A DNA stretch of 7,144 bases from Alphaproteobacteria bacterium (GCA_029881615.1 JAOUMF010000094.1:1-7144); one strand, 5' to 3'; shown: positions 1-6,212, counted from the first letter of the stretch. Numbers and translations are program-made. The notes: generated by a model from the sequence alone, not told the origin.

Positions 1-309
1 ACGTCCGCCACCAGCCTCGGCCAGGGCTTCGTCCGCCTCGAAGAAATGGGCCAGTGTCTGGGGGCTCGCTTTCTGGCCGCGTTCCACCAGCCGCCGTGCG
101 GCATCGTAGATCCGGCCATGCACCGGTTCGTAGAAATGTTCGGCCTGCAGGAACTCGGAAACTTTTTCCAGCGCCCGGTCGCTGGTCAGGATGGCGCCCA
201 GCAACGCCGCTTCCACCTCCGCATTATGGGGGGGGATGCGGTAGGCGGGCGCATCGTGCCCGTTGTCGCGCAGCGGGGTTACGGTATTTTCGGTGGCGGG
301 CGGGTTCAT
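1..309 (-). CDS. dnaB: Replicative DNA helicase DnaB, N-terminal part (runs off the left edge)
   Basis: Partial gene: the first 103 codons read leftward from an ATG at 309, with no stop before base 1. DnaB is the hexameric, ATP-driven helicase that unwinds DNA ahead of the replication fork and recruits primase. Only the N-terminal (primase-interacting) domain is present. Visible signatures are the opening block PPHNAEVEAALLGAIL (residues 26-41), the family's 'PHNxEAExxLLGxIL' segment, and HFYEPVHGRIYDAARRL (58-74), followed by G..ASPQTLAHFFE. The RecA-like ATPase domain with Walker motifs would lie outside the window. The start fits the usual distance of 25-30 residues before PHN. No good Shine-Dalgarno precedes it, because the bases where one would sit form the 3' arm of a strong hairpin at 321-344. 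It lies 94 bases downstream of rplI, the usual alphaproteobacterial neighbour. Confidence 0.95.
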   Translation of the reverse strand, partial: MNPPATENTVTPLRDNGHDAPAYRIPPHNAEVEAALLGAILTSDRALEKVSEFLQAEHFYEPVHGRIYDAARRLVERGQKASPQTLAHFFEADEALAEAGGGR

Positions 310-320
310 GGCTGAAACAA

Positions 321-344
321 TACACCCGCCTTGCGGCGGGTGTA
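321..344 (-). terminator. Perfect 10-bp hairpin with GCAA loop between rplI and dnaB
   Basis: On the minus strand TACACCCGCC and GGCGGGTGTA form a perfect 10-bp stem closed by GCAA, a GNRA tetraloop. The sequence following it is TTGTTTC, an imperfect T-tract. This fits a weak or partial intrinsic terminator for the rpsF-rpsR-DUF2232-rplI transcript. The hairpin ends only 11 bases before the dnaB start codon, so in read-through RNA it would also cover the dnaB ribosome-binding zone. It could therefore be an attenuator or an RNA-stability element rather than a full stop. The structure is plain in the sequence; its function is inferred. Confidence 0.7.
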
Positions 345-403
345 AGTATTCAATAGAGAGGATATCGGGGATAACTTCCCTGATCGGCCTGAAATCAACG
401 GGT

Positions 404-1114
404 TCAGGCCTTCTCTTCCGTATCGCCGGATTCTTCGGCGGCAGCTTCGGCCGGCACTTCCTCGGCCGACTCGGCCTCGGCTTCGCCGCTCACTTCAGCG
501 ACCACCGACTCCACCAGATCTTCTTCCGGGGCATGCTCCAGCATTTCCCTTGCCTTCGCCGCGGCCTCGGCGGCGGCCGCGGCCTCTGCCGCAATGGCCT
601 CTCTCTCGGCGCGATCATCTTCCTGCGCGGTGATGGCGCGGCCCAACTTGGCCTGGCGTTCTGCCTCCTCTTCGGAACGCGCCACATTGACGATCACCGT
701 TACGGACACTTCCGCATGCAGGCGGATGCGCATTTCATGCAGGCCCAGCATCTTGATCGGATGATCCATCACAACCTGGTTACGGTTGACGGTGACACCG
801 CCGGCGGTAACGCCCTCGGCGATATCGCGCGAGGTGACCGAACCGTACAGCTGGCCGCTTTCGCCGGCGCTGCGGATCATATTGATGCGCATGCCGTCCA
901 GCTTCTCGCCAACCTTTTCCGCCTCGCCCTTCTGGGCCAGGTTTTCTGCTTCCAGCTGCTGGCGCTGCTGTTCGAAAAGAACCTTGTTATCCTTGGTCGC
1001 GCGCAATGCCTTTTTGCGCGGCAACAGGAAATTACGGGCAAAACCGGGTTTGACGCTGACGACATCGCCCATCTGGCCCAGCTTCTCGACACGCTCGAGC
1101 AAAATTACTTCCAT
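404..1114 (-). CDS. rplI: 50S ribosomal protein L9 with long acidic Ala/Glu-rich C-terminal tail
   Basis: L9 (bL9) binds 23S rRNA near the base of the L1 stalk and reaches out from the large subunit; it helps maintain reading frame. The N-terminal domain opens [17 protein letters not shown] and carries the family signature [17 protein letters not shown] (residues 16-32) followed by KKALRAT. A long connecting helix spans about 41-75 and the C-terminal domain about 80-148, including [14 protein letters not shown] (88-100). At 236 residues it is far longer than the roughly 150 of E. coli L9. The excess is a tail from about 150 to the end, rich in Ala and Glu, with helix-prone runs at 168-192 and an acidic end. 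The start is firm: AGGAGG (minus strand, 1123-1128) lies 8 bases before the ATG. It follows the DUF2232 gene by 85 bases and precedes dnaB. Confidence 0.97.
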   Translation of the reverse strand: MEVILLERVEKLGQMGDVVSVKPGFARNFLLPRKKALRATKDNKVLFEQQRQQLEAENLAQKGEAEKVGEKLDGMRINMIRSAGESGQLYGSVTSRDIAEGVTAGGVTVNRNQVVMDHPIKMLGLHEMRIRLHAEVSVTVIVNVARSEEEAERQAKLGRAITAQEDDRAEREAIAAEAAAAAEAAAKAREMLEHAPEEDLVESVVAEVSGEAEAESAEEVPAEAAAEESGDTEEKA

Positions 1115-1199
1115 CTTTCCATCCTCCTGCGCCCCGCACTAACGGAGCCAAATTCGGTCGTTCGTTTAAACCCAAACCGGACAAAACGCAATGCCGCGC

Positions 1200-2135
1200 T
1201 TATTGTTCGGTCGTCTTTATCAATCTTTGCCGTATTCCGGCGAACTGTTCCACTGCGCCCAGCAACACTACCAGTACCGACGGCCATACCGGCCCGAATA
1301 CCAGAAGGTAGAAGATAACCAGCAAGATCGTGCCGCCCTGGATTTTCCTGTTGAAGGCATGAACCACCGCCAAACCCTGCAGCAGGAAGGCACTACAGAC
1401 GGCAAAAGATATCGCCACCGCATAGGTCCCCGCCGGGGCCGGCAACAGCATGGCGGCCGTAACCGATATGGCCGCCACGACTGCCATCCAGTTTGGCAGT
1501 TCCATTCCCGCAAAATCCGGCCAGGGCCGCAAAGCCCTGTTCATCTTCTCCAGTGCCGATTGAGCCAACGCGCTACTGGCCAGCAGGATCAACATCAGGA
1601 AGCTGGTCATCATTCCCGGCAGCAACCGCTTGGTCCACTCCATCTTTCGCAGCAATTCCTCGACGGTGACTTCACCCCGGCCGGAAGATGCGAAACTCTC
1701 GGCGAAGGCATGCAGACGCTCGTCAAACATTTGCTGCACCTCGAGCGACGAAATGATCGTGGTGACCGCGACAGCCACCCCCATTCCGACGACGGTCAGT
1801 GTCGCCGCCAGCAAGCCGGCGGGATACCAAACCGTCACGCCGTCGGTGGTTCGCGATAACATGGCCTGGCGAACCAGTATTGCCGCCGGTACCGCGAATC
1901 CTCCGGCGAATATCGCGCCGGCCATGGGGCCCTGGAGAATCAGAACGCCTGCGATGGCCACCGCCGAGGCTAAAGCACCGGCTATCGCGCCAAGTCCCAG
2001 TCCCGCCATGAAAAGTGGTACCGGAATCAGCACGGACAGCATCATGGCGCCTGGCGGGCTTGCCGGAGCAAGCCCGTAGAGCAGAGCGCTGGCAATGCCG
2101 GCGCCTGCGCTAAGCAACCACCATGGGTTGGTCAT
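1200..2135 (-). CDS. DUF2232-family polytopic membrane protein
   Basis: A 311-residue integral membrane protein of unknown biochemical function, belonging to the DUF2232 (YybS-like) type often found between rpsR and rplI in alphaproteobacteria. Hydrophobic segments suggest about eight membrane spans, near residues 5-23, 31-50, 51-69, 71-88, 106-128, 172-192, 216-235 and 238-258, with a further long hydrophobic stretch at 268-294. The soluble part at about 131-170 is charged and probably amphipathic. The most distinctive region is the C-terminus: GLAVVHAF (254-261), RKIQGG (263-268), VFGPVWPSVLVVLLGAVEQF (279-298), then a basic GIRQRL end. No catalytic motif is recognisable. Some relatives have been discussed as transporter-like or sporulation-associated, but nothing here decides this. 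It begins 38 bases after rpsR with only a poor G-rich ribosome-binding site (minus strand GGGGGT, 2142-2147), and the gap contains a small hairpin. Family assignment rests on context and topology, not on a search. Confidence 0.85.
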   Translation of the reverse strand: MTNPWWLLSAGAGIASALLYGLAPASPPGAMMLSVLIPVPLFMAGLGLGAIAGALASAVAIAGVLILQGPMAGAIFAGGFAVPAAILVRQAMLSRTTDGVTVWYPAGLLAATLTVVGMGVAVAVTTIISSLEVQQMFDERLHAFAESFASSGRGEVTVEELLRKMEWTKRLLPGMMTSFLMLILLASSALAQSALEKMNRALRPWPDFAGMELPNWMAVVAAISVTAAMLLPAPAGTYAVAISFAVCSAFLLQGLAVVHAFNRKIQGGTILLVIFYLLVFGPVWPSVLVVLLGAVEQFAGIRQRLIKTTEQ

Positions 2136-2150
2136 GCGCTTACCCCCAAA

Positions 2151-2168
2151 GCCCGCCCAAGGGCGGCC
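2151..2168 (-). other. Short GC hairpin in the rpsR-DUF2232 gap
   Basis: On the minus strand GGCCGCCC and GGGCGGGC, separated by TT, can pair over six contiguous G-C pairs plus one outer pair across a mismatch; the tight loop will open at least one pair. No T-tract follows, so it is not a convincing terminator. It may mark an mRNA processing point or reduce expression of the membrane protein relative to S18. Role inferred; the inverted repeat is visible. Confidence 0.35.
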
Positions 2169-2173
2169 GCGAC

Positions 2174-2434
2174 TTACTTCAGGATGTAGGGCATCAGCGC
2201 CAGGAAACGGGCACGCTTGATCGCGCGGGCCAATTCACGCTGTTTCTTGTTGGAAACGGCGGTGATACGGCTCGGCACAATCTTGCCCCTCTCCGACGTG
2301 AAGCGCAGCAATAGCTTGACGTCCTTGTAGTCGATGACCGGCGCGTTTGGCCCGGTAAACGGGCAAGTCTTGCGGCGCCGGAAGAACGGACGGCGGCCGG
2401 CTGCGGGGCGCTCGGAAGCGTCAACGTCGCTCAT
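2174..2434 (-). CDS. rpsR: 30S ribosomal protein S18
   Basis: S18 (bS18) is a small basic protein of the 30S platform that binds 16S rRNA as a heterodimer with S6. The 86-residue product matches the usual length. The family core is clear: [13 protein letters not shown] (14-26), then [23 protein letters not shown] (34-56) and the C-terminal basic helix [19 protein letters not shown] (62-80) ending MPYILK. The N-terminus is slightly longer and more acidic than in E. coli. Its ATG overlaps the rpsF stop codon (ATGA), and a good ribosome-binding site, AAGGAGA, lies 6 bases upstream inside rpsF, so the two partner proteins are probably made in balanced amounts by translational coupling. Confidence 0.98.
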   Translation of the reverse strand: MSDVDASERPAAGRRPFFRRRKTCPFTGPNAPVIDYKDVKLLLRFTSERGKIVPSRITAVSNKKQRELARAIKRARFLALMPYILK

Positions 2435-2880
2435 TCCTCGTCTCCTTCATTGGCAGTAGTTGTCTCGGCTACGGATTCGGCTGCGGCGGCCCTCGGCGCA
2501 TCGCTATCGCGGCGCGGACGGTCGTCGTCGCGGCTCGGACGTTCCCGATCGCCACGGTCACGGCCTTGCATCATGACGGACGGACCTTCGGGAAGCTCTT
2601 CGGTGCGGATGGTCAGGTGACGCAATACGTCTTCATTCAGACGCATTTGACGTTCCATTTCCCGCATCGTATCCGAATCGGCCTCGATGTTCATCAGGAC
2701 ATAGTGGCCCTTGCGGTTTTTCTTGATGCGGTACTGCAGGCTTTTCAGCCCCCAGTATTCACGGCGGTGGATCTGTCCACTCGCGCTGGTGATGACCTCG
2801 GAAAAGGCATCGGCGAGTGCGTCCACCTGGGCGGCGGAAATATCCTGCCGCGCAATAAAGATATTCTCGTAGTAAGCCAT
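2431..2880 (-). CDS. rpsF: 30S ribosomal protein S6 with charged C-terminal tail
   Basis: S6 (bS6) forms a heterodimer with S18 on the 30S platform. The ferredoxin-like core occupies residues 1-96, with [15 protein letters not shown] at the start, the [22 protein letters not shown] block (39-60) and [15 protein letters not shown] near its end (82-96). The remaining 50 or so residues form a low-complexity tail: first Arg/Asp-rich (105-130), then Ala-rich and acidic, ending EGDEE. In E. coli the ligase RimK adds glutamates to the S6 C-terminus; a similar acidic end here is only suggestive. I chose the ATG at 2880 because MAYYE is the conserved S6 start and AAAGGGAG (minus strand, 2891-2898) stands 10 bases upstream. 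An in-frame ATG at 2919 would add 13 unrelated residues that lie in the structured leader. The gene overlaps rpsR by 4 bases and opens the operon. Confidence 0.97.
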   Translation of the reverse strand: MAYYENIFIARQDISAAQVDALADAFSEVITSASGQIHRREYWGLKSLQYRIKKNRKGHYVLMNIEADSDTMREMERQMRLNEDVLRHLTIRTEELPEGPSVMMQGRDRGDRERPSRDDDRPRRDSDAPRAAAAESVAETTTANEGDEE

Positions 2881-2907
2881 AAGTCGTCGGACTCCCTTTG
2901 GCTGTTT

Positions 2908-2938
2908 GCGGCCCGGCATCGCCGCGGACCATCCGCGG
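2908..2938 (-). promoter_or_regulatory. Structured rpsF leader: two overlapping, mutually exclusive hairpins
   Basis: The minus-strand leader 28-58 bases before rpsF contains two hairpins that share bases 2922-2925. One is a perfect 7-bp stem, CCGCGGA with TCCGCGG, around a 3-base loop (2922-2938). The other pairs GCGGC with GCCGC around the loop GATGCCGG (2908-2925), which exposes a CCG trinucleotide. In many bacteria the S6:S18 complex binds a leader motif with an unpaired CCG next to a hairpin and so autoregulates the operon. This leader has the right place and a CCG, but I cannot confirm the motif geometry by eye. Inverted repeats are seen; regulation is inferred. Confidence 0.4.
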
Positions 2939-3001
2939 AAACGATTAACCCGAACCTAGCCGACCCCGATACGGACCCGGCAAGGAGTTATGAAGCGGCG
3001 C

Positions 3002-3030
3002 AATATACACATATGACCGTCCGGGGAAAG
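3002..3030 (-). promoter_or_regulatory. Possible promoter for the rpsF operon
   Basis: On the minus strand TATATT (3002-3007) is a good -10 candidate, with only a weak -35 (TTTCCC/CTTTCC, within 3024-3030) at 16-17 bases. Transcription would start near 2995 and give a leader of about 115 bases containing the hairpins at 2908-2938. It is the best minus-strand candidate in the region, but the -35 is poor. Confidence 0.3.
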
Positions 3031-3070
3031 GGGAAAATCAATCATGGCCCGCGGATATTTCAGTCATATG
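3010..3070. repeat. Inverted 10-base repeat CATATGACYG in the divergent control region
   Basis: CATATGACCG reads on the plus strand at 3010-3019 and CATATGACTG on the minus strand at 3061-3070, nine of ten bases alike and facing each other across 41 bases. The left copy lies in the spacer of the candidate rpsF promoter. Each copy contains the palindrome CATATG. It may be a pair of regulator-binding sites or chance in this AT-richer patch; no known operator is recognised. Confidence 0.3.
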
Positions 3071-3126
3071 GTCGCAGGGGATGACATATATAATGGGTGG
3101 CGATGGCGGATGGCGGGCGAAAATCT

Positions 3127-3156
3127 TTGACTTCCCGTTATTCCTGCGTATATAAG
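3127..3156 (+). promoter_or_regulatory. Sigma70-type promoter for rpsD
   Basis: TTGACT (3127-3132) is followed at 16-18 bases by TATATAAG (3149-3156), which offers TATATA at 16 or TATAAG at 18 bases. Five of six bases match the consensus -35, and this is the strongest promoter-like pair in the window. The start would be near 3163, giving rpsD a leader of about 110 bases. The GC-rich surroundings make the match more notable. A separate TATAAT at 3089-3094 has no acceptable -35 and is considered secondary at best. Confidence 0.65.
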
Positions 3157-3274
3157 CCCCTCGCTTTCCGGGAATGTGGGCCGGCGAATGGCCGAATCCC
3201 CGCCCTCCATGGCAGTTGCCGCGGATGTGGACTACCGGACAAACACAACACCGAAATGATCGGGAACGAAAATC

Positions 3275-3889
3275 ATGAGTAAAAGACATTCCGCCAAGTA
3301 CAAGATCGACCGCCGTTTGGGCGTCAATCTCTGGGGTCGGCCCAAGAGCCCCTTCAATAAACGCGAATCCCGCCCGGGCCAGCATGGTCAGCGCCGCCGC
3401 AAGATGACCGACTACGGCACGCAGCTCGCCGCCAAGCAGCAGCTCAAGGGCTATTACGGCAATATCAACGAAAAGCAGTTCCGCAAGCTTTACCAGGAAG
3501 CCGACGGCCGTCGTGGAGACACCGGCGAGAACCTGATCGAGTTGCTGGAACGCCGCCTGGACGCCGCGGTCTATCGCGCGCGTTTCGTGCCGACAGTCTT
3601 CGCCGCGCGCCAGTTCATCAATCACGGCCATGTGAAGGTGAACGGCAAGCGCGTCAATATCGGCTCCTACCGTCTGCGTGACGGCGACGTCATCGAGGTG
3701 CGCGAGAAGAGCCGCGAGATCCCGATGGTGCTGGAAGCCATCCAGTCGAGCGAACGCGACACGCCGGAATATATCTCGGTCGACTACAAGAAGCTGCAGG
3801 CGACCTATGTACGCGCGCCCAAGCTGGCCGACGTGCCTTATCCGGTACAGATGCAGCCCAACTTGGTTGTTGAGTTCTATTCGCGCTAA
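3275..3889 (+). CDS. rpsD: 30S ribosomal protein S4
   Basis: S4 (uS4) binds the 5' domain of 16S rRNA early in 30S assembly and helps form the mRNA entry site; in several bacteria it also represses its own mRNA. The 204-residue length is standard. The N-terminal region reads [19 protein letters not shown] (8-26) and [11 protein letters not shown] (33-43). It lacks the zinc-binding cysteines of some S4 proteins, and in fact has no cysteine at all, so it is the zinc-independent form. The S4 RNA-binding domain spans about 93-155, with [34 protein letters not shown] and [11 protein letters not shown]. The end, [10 protein letters not shown], is typical. The ribosome-binding site is weak (GGGAA at 3262-3266, partly inside a small hairpin at 3251-3263). 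The gene is divergent from rpsF and closed by its own terminator. Confidence 0.98.
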   Translation: MSKRHSAKYKIDRRLGVNLWGRPKSPFNKRESRPGQHGQRRRKMTDYGTQLAAKQQLKGYYGNINEKQFRKLYQEADGRRGDTGENLIELLERRLDAAVYRARFVPTVFAARQFINHGHVKVNGKRVNIGSYRLRDGDVIEVREKSREIPMVLEAIQSSERDTPEYISVDYKKLQATYVRAPKLADVPYPVQMQPNLVVEFYSR

Positions 3890-3905
3890 TCCTTCGAAAG
3901 CGCGA

Positions 3906-3951
3906 CGGACATCAGGAAAAGGCGGCCTTCGGGTCGCCTTTTTCATGTCCG
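3906..3951 (+). terminator. Intrinsic terminator after rpsD
   Basis: AAAAGGCGGCC and GGTCGCCTTTT (3917-3942) pair over 11 bp with one G-U pair around a TTCG tetraloop, and TTTTT (3939-3943) makes the U-tract. A second, outer stem of 7 bp, CGGACAT (3906-3912) with ATGTCCG (3945-3951), can enclose it. This is a strong Rho-independent terminator for rpsD; its A-rich left arm could also let it act to some extent on the opposite strand. It separates rpsD from the queuosine genes, which therefore probably have their own promoter. Confidence 0.85.
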
Positions 3952-3991
3952 GGCCGTTTTGCTCTGGCCTTGAATTCCCGCGCTTCCGCCC

Positions 3992-4020
3992 TTTCCCTGC
4001 CGGGCGCGGTCATGTATAGC
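3992..4020 (+). promoter_or_regulatory. Weak candidate promoter directly before queA
   Basis: TTTCCC (3992-3997), 17 bases and TATAGC (4015-4020) form a weak promoter-like pair. If used, transcription would begin near 4027, almost at the queA ATG, giving a leaderless or nearly leaderless message. No Shine-Dalgarno sequence is visible before queA, which agrees with this reading. A 6-bp inverted repeat (CCGCGC at 3978-3983, GCGCGG at 4004-4009) overlaps the site. Tentative. Confidence 0.25.
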
Positions 4021-4029
4021 AGCGCGGCC

Positions 4030-5061
4030 ATGAAAACTATTGATTTCGATTTCCATTTGCCGAGCGAGGCGATCGCCGAGCGCCCGGTCAGTCCGCGTGA
4101 CGCCGCGCGGTTGCTGGCGGTCGGTGAGTCTCTGCGCGATCTTCATATGCGCGATCTGCCGGGCCTGCTGGAACCCGGTGACGTACTGGTGTTCAACGAT
4201 ACCCGCGTGCTGCCGGCGCGGCTGCGCGGGCGGCGCGGCGAGGCCAGGATAGAGGCGACCCTGCACAAGCAGGAAGCGGTGAATGAATGGCTCGCCTTTG
4301 CGCGGCCGGCGAAACGGCTGCGCCAGGGGGAAACAGTCACCTTCGCCGAGGATTTCTTGGCCGAGGTCGTGGCGAAGGGCGAGGGCGGCGAGGTGCGGTT
4401 GCGCTTCAATGTGGGCGGCGCGGATCTGATCGCGGCTTTGCAACGCCATGGCGAGATGCCGCTGCCCCCTTATATAAAGCGCGAGGCCGGCGCCGATGAA
4501 CGCGACAAGGCCGACTATCAAACCATGTTCGCCGAAATCGAGGGCGCGGTCGCCGCGCCCACCGCCGGGCTGCATTTCACGCCGAACCTGATGCAGGCGA
4601 TACGGGATCGCGGGGTCACGCCCGTGCCGCTGACCCTGCATGTGGGGGCGGGAACCTTCCTGCCGGTCAAGGTGGATGACCTGGCCGATCACAGGATGCA
4701 TGCGGAATATGGCGAGGTCAGTGCGGAGACAGCGCAGGCCATCAATAAAGCCCGTGCCGCCGGCGGCCGGGTGGTGGCGGTCGGCACCACGGTGTTGCGG
4801 CTGCTGGAAAGCGCGGCGGATGAGGATGGTACGCTCCGCCCCTTCGCCGGCGATACCGATATTTTCATTACACCGGGCTATCGCTTCAAGATCGTCGATC
4901 TGCTGGTGACCAATTTCCATCTGCCGAAATCGACGCTGTTCATGCTGGTCTGCGCCTTCGCCGGCATGGAACGCATGAAGCAGGCTTACAAACATGCGAT
5001 CGCTACCGGCTATCGCTTCTATTCCTATGGCGATGGCTCGCTGTTAAAGAGGGCGACATGA
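4030..5061 (+). CDS. queA: S-adenosylmethionine:tRNA ribosyltransferase-isomerase QueA
   Basis: QueA transfers and isomerises the ribosyl moiety of S-adenosylmethionine onto preQ1 already in tRNA, giving epoxyqueuosine, the penultimate step to queuosine. The 343-residue product has family length and all main blocks: [20 protein letters not shown] (5-24), [13 protein letters not shown] (53-65), [11 protein letters not shown] (141-151), [21 protein letters not shown] (163-183), [10 protein letters not shown] (204-213), [14 protein letters not shown] (294-307) and YRFYSYGDG (328-336). The start at 4030 gives the typical [11 protein letters not shown] beginning. Upstream in-frame alternatives (TTG at 3970, ATG at 4012) would add non-conserved residues overlapping the likely promoter. 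No clear ribosome-binding site is present. Its stop overlaps the tgt start (ATGA), so it is the first gene of the queA-tgt-queF-queG unit. Confidence 0.97.
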   Translation: MKTIDFDFHLPSEAIAERPVSPRDAARLLAVGESLRDLHMRDLPGLLEPGDVLVFNDTRVLPARLRGRRGEARIEATLHKQEAVNEWLAFARPAKRLRQGETVTFAEDFLAEVVAKGEGGEVRLRFNVGGADLIAALQRHGEMPLPPYIKREAGADERDKADYQTMFAEIEGAVAAPTAGLHFTPNLMQAIRDRGVTPVPLTLHVGAGTFLPVKVDDLADHRMHAEYGEVSAETAQAINKARAAGGRVVAVGTTVLRLLESAADEDGTLRPFAGDTDIFITPGYRFKIVDLLVTNFHLPKSTLFMLVCAFAGMERMKQAYKHAIATGYRFYSYGDGSLLKRAT

Positions 5062-6212
5062 CGGGTAAATTCAAATTCGAACATCTGGCGTCGGACGGGC
5101 TGGCGCGGCGCGGCCGTATCCACACCGCGCACGGGACCATCGAGACCCCAGCCTTCATGCCGGTCGGCACGGCGGGCACGGTGAAGGCGATGACCATGGA
5201 CGCCGTGCGCTCCACCGGGGCCGAGATCGTGCTGGGCAATACCTATCATTTGATGTTGCGCCCCACTGCCGAGCGGGTGGCGCAGTTCGGGGGGCTGCAT
5301 AAATTCGCGGATTGGCCGGGGCCGATCCTCACCGATTCCGGCGGGTTTCAGGTCATGTCGCTGTCGAAACTGCGCAAGATGAACGAGGACGGTGTTACCT
5401 TCAGCTCCCATGTGGACGGCGCCAAGATCAAGCTGACGCCGGAACGATCCATGGAAATCCAGGATATGCTGGATGCCGACATCACCATGTGTTTCGACGA
5501 ATGCACGCCCTATCCGGCTACCCATGAGCAGGCGGCGGAGTCCATGCGGCTGTCCATGCGCTGGGCGGCGCGTTGCCGGAAGGCTTTCCGCGAACGCCCC
5601 GGTTACGGCCTGTTCGGCATCGTCCAGGGCAGCACCTTCGAGGATCTGCGCCGGGAATCGGTCGATGCCTTGACCGATATCGGCTTCGACGGCTACGCCA
5701 TCGGCGGGCTGGCGGTGGGCGAGGGGCAGGAAGAGATGTTCCGCGCCCTGGATTTCACCGGACCGATGCTGCCGCAAGACCGGCCGCGATACCTGATGGG
5801 TGTTGGGCGGCCGCTGGACATTGTTGGCTCGGTACTGCGCGGCGTGGATATGTTCGACTGCGTGATGCCGACACGTTCGGGCCGCACCGGCCAGGGTTTC
5901 ACCCGCCATGGCGTGATGAACATCCGCAACGCCCGACATGCCCATGACGACCGGCCGCTGGACACGGAATGCGAATGCCCCGCTTGCCGCAAGCATTGCC
6001 GGGGTTATCTGCATCATCTGTTCAAGGCGAACGAGATGCTGGGGTCGATGCTGCTGACATGGCATAATCTGCAATATTATCAGGATCTGATGGCGGGCCT
6101 GCGGGCGGCCATCGAGGCCGGCAATCTGGCCGAGCATGTGGCGGCGCTGGAGGCTGCGATGGCGGAGGGCGACATTCCGGCCACGAGTGACCCGCTGACA
6201 GGAGATATATGA
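5058..6212 (+). CDS. tgt: tRNA-guanine transglycosylase Tgt
   Basis: Bacterial Tgt replaces guanine-34 in tRNAs for Asp, Asn, His and Tyr with preQ1 by a base-exchange reaction through a covalent enzyme-RNA intermediate. The 384-residue product is a TIM-barrel enzyme of normal length. Catalytic residues are visible: D93 in LTDSGGFQ (general acid/base), D267 in [11 protein letters not shown] (nucleophile) and the zinc site C305, C307, C310 (CECPAC) with H336 (LLTWHN). Spacing matches the Zymomonas mobilis enzyme (D102, D280, C318, C320, C323, H349). The preQ1 pocket is represented by D147 ([10 protein letters not shown]), Q190 (GIVQG) and GGLAVGEG (216-223). The bacterial-type pocket favours preQ1 over queuine. 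A ribosome-binding site, AAGAGGG, lies within the end of queA, 4 bases before the ATG. It overlaps queA by 4 bases and queF by 1-4 bases. Confidence 0.98.
   Translation: MTGKFKFEHLASDGLARRGRIHTAHGTIETPAFMPVGTAGTVKAMTMDAVRSTGAEIVLGNTYHLMLRPTAERVAQFGGLHKFADWPGPILTDSGGFQVMSLSKLRKMNEDGVTFSSHVDGAKIKLTPERSMEIQDMLDADITMCFDECTPYPATHEQAAESMRLSMRWAARCRKAFRERPGYGLFGIVQGSTFEDLRRESVDALTDIGFDGYAIGGLAVGEGQEEMFRALDFTGPMLPQDRPRYLMGVGRPLDIVGSVLRGVDMFDCVMPTRSGRTGQGFTRHGVMNIRNARHAHDDRPLDTECECPACRKHCRGYLHHLFKANEMLGSMLLTWHNLQYYQDLMAGLRAAIEAGNLAEHVAALEAAMAEGDIPATSDPLTGDI

Noticed and set aside
366..374. TTATCCCCG on the minus strand before dnaB, resembling a DnaA box
   Set aside because: Only 7 of 9 bases match TTATCCACA, it is single, and there is no cluster or AT-rich unwinding region nearby.
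1115..1199. Possible internal promoter before rplI (minus strand TTGCGT, 17 bases, TAAACG)
   Set aside because: Each box matches the consensus at only three of six positions. The gap is better read as an ordinary operon spacer with a strong ribosome-binding site.
263..1318. Long open frame (351 codons) on the plus strand across rplI
   Set aside because: It lies antisense to the unmistakable rplI and the end of the DUF2232 gene, has no recognisable domain, and is the kind of open frame expected opposite GC-rich Ala/Glu codons.
2566..3084. 172-codon plus-strand frame across rpsF and the control region
   Set aside because: Antisense to conserved S6 and then continues through promoter-like DNA with no domain.
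3089..3094. Perfect TATAAT on the plus strand
   Set aside because: No acceptable -35 at 16-18 bases, and the pair at 3127-3156 is a better rpsD promoter.
3097..3282. 61-codon frame upstream of and overlapping rpsD
   Set aside because: It spans the rpsD promoter, has no ribosome-binding site at its start and no recognisable product. Only its last eight codons might matter, and these are treated as a leader ORF.
3038..3946. 302-codon open frame on the minus strand across rpsD
   Set aside because: Antisense to conserved S4. Its start lies in the rpsD terminator, and the product has no family resemblance.
3951..4029. Possible preQ1 riboswitch before queA
   Set aside because: The short gap has no recognisable preQ1-I aptamer (small stem-loop with A-rich tail). 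The inverted repeats present are a GGCC pair and a CCGCGC/GCGCGG pair without the conserved core.
3943..4995. 350-codon open frame on the minus strand across queA
   Set aside because: Antisense to a complete QueA with all motifs; codon-bias shadow.
5025..6137. 370-codon open frame on the minus strand across tgt
   Set aside because: Antisense to a complete Tgt with intact catalytic and zinc residues; codon-bias shadow.
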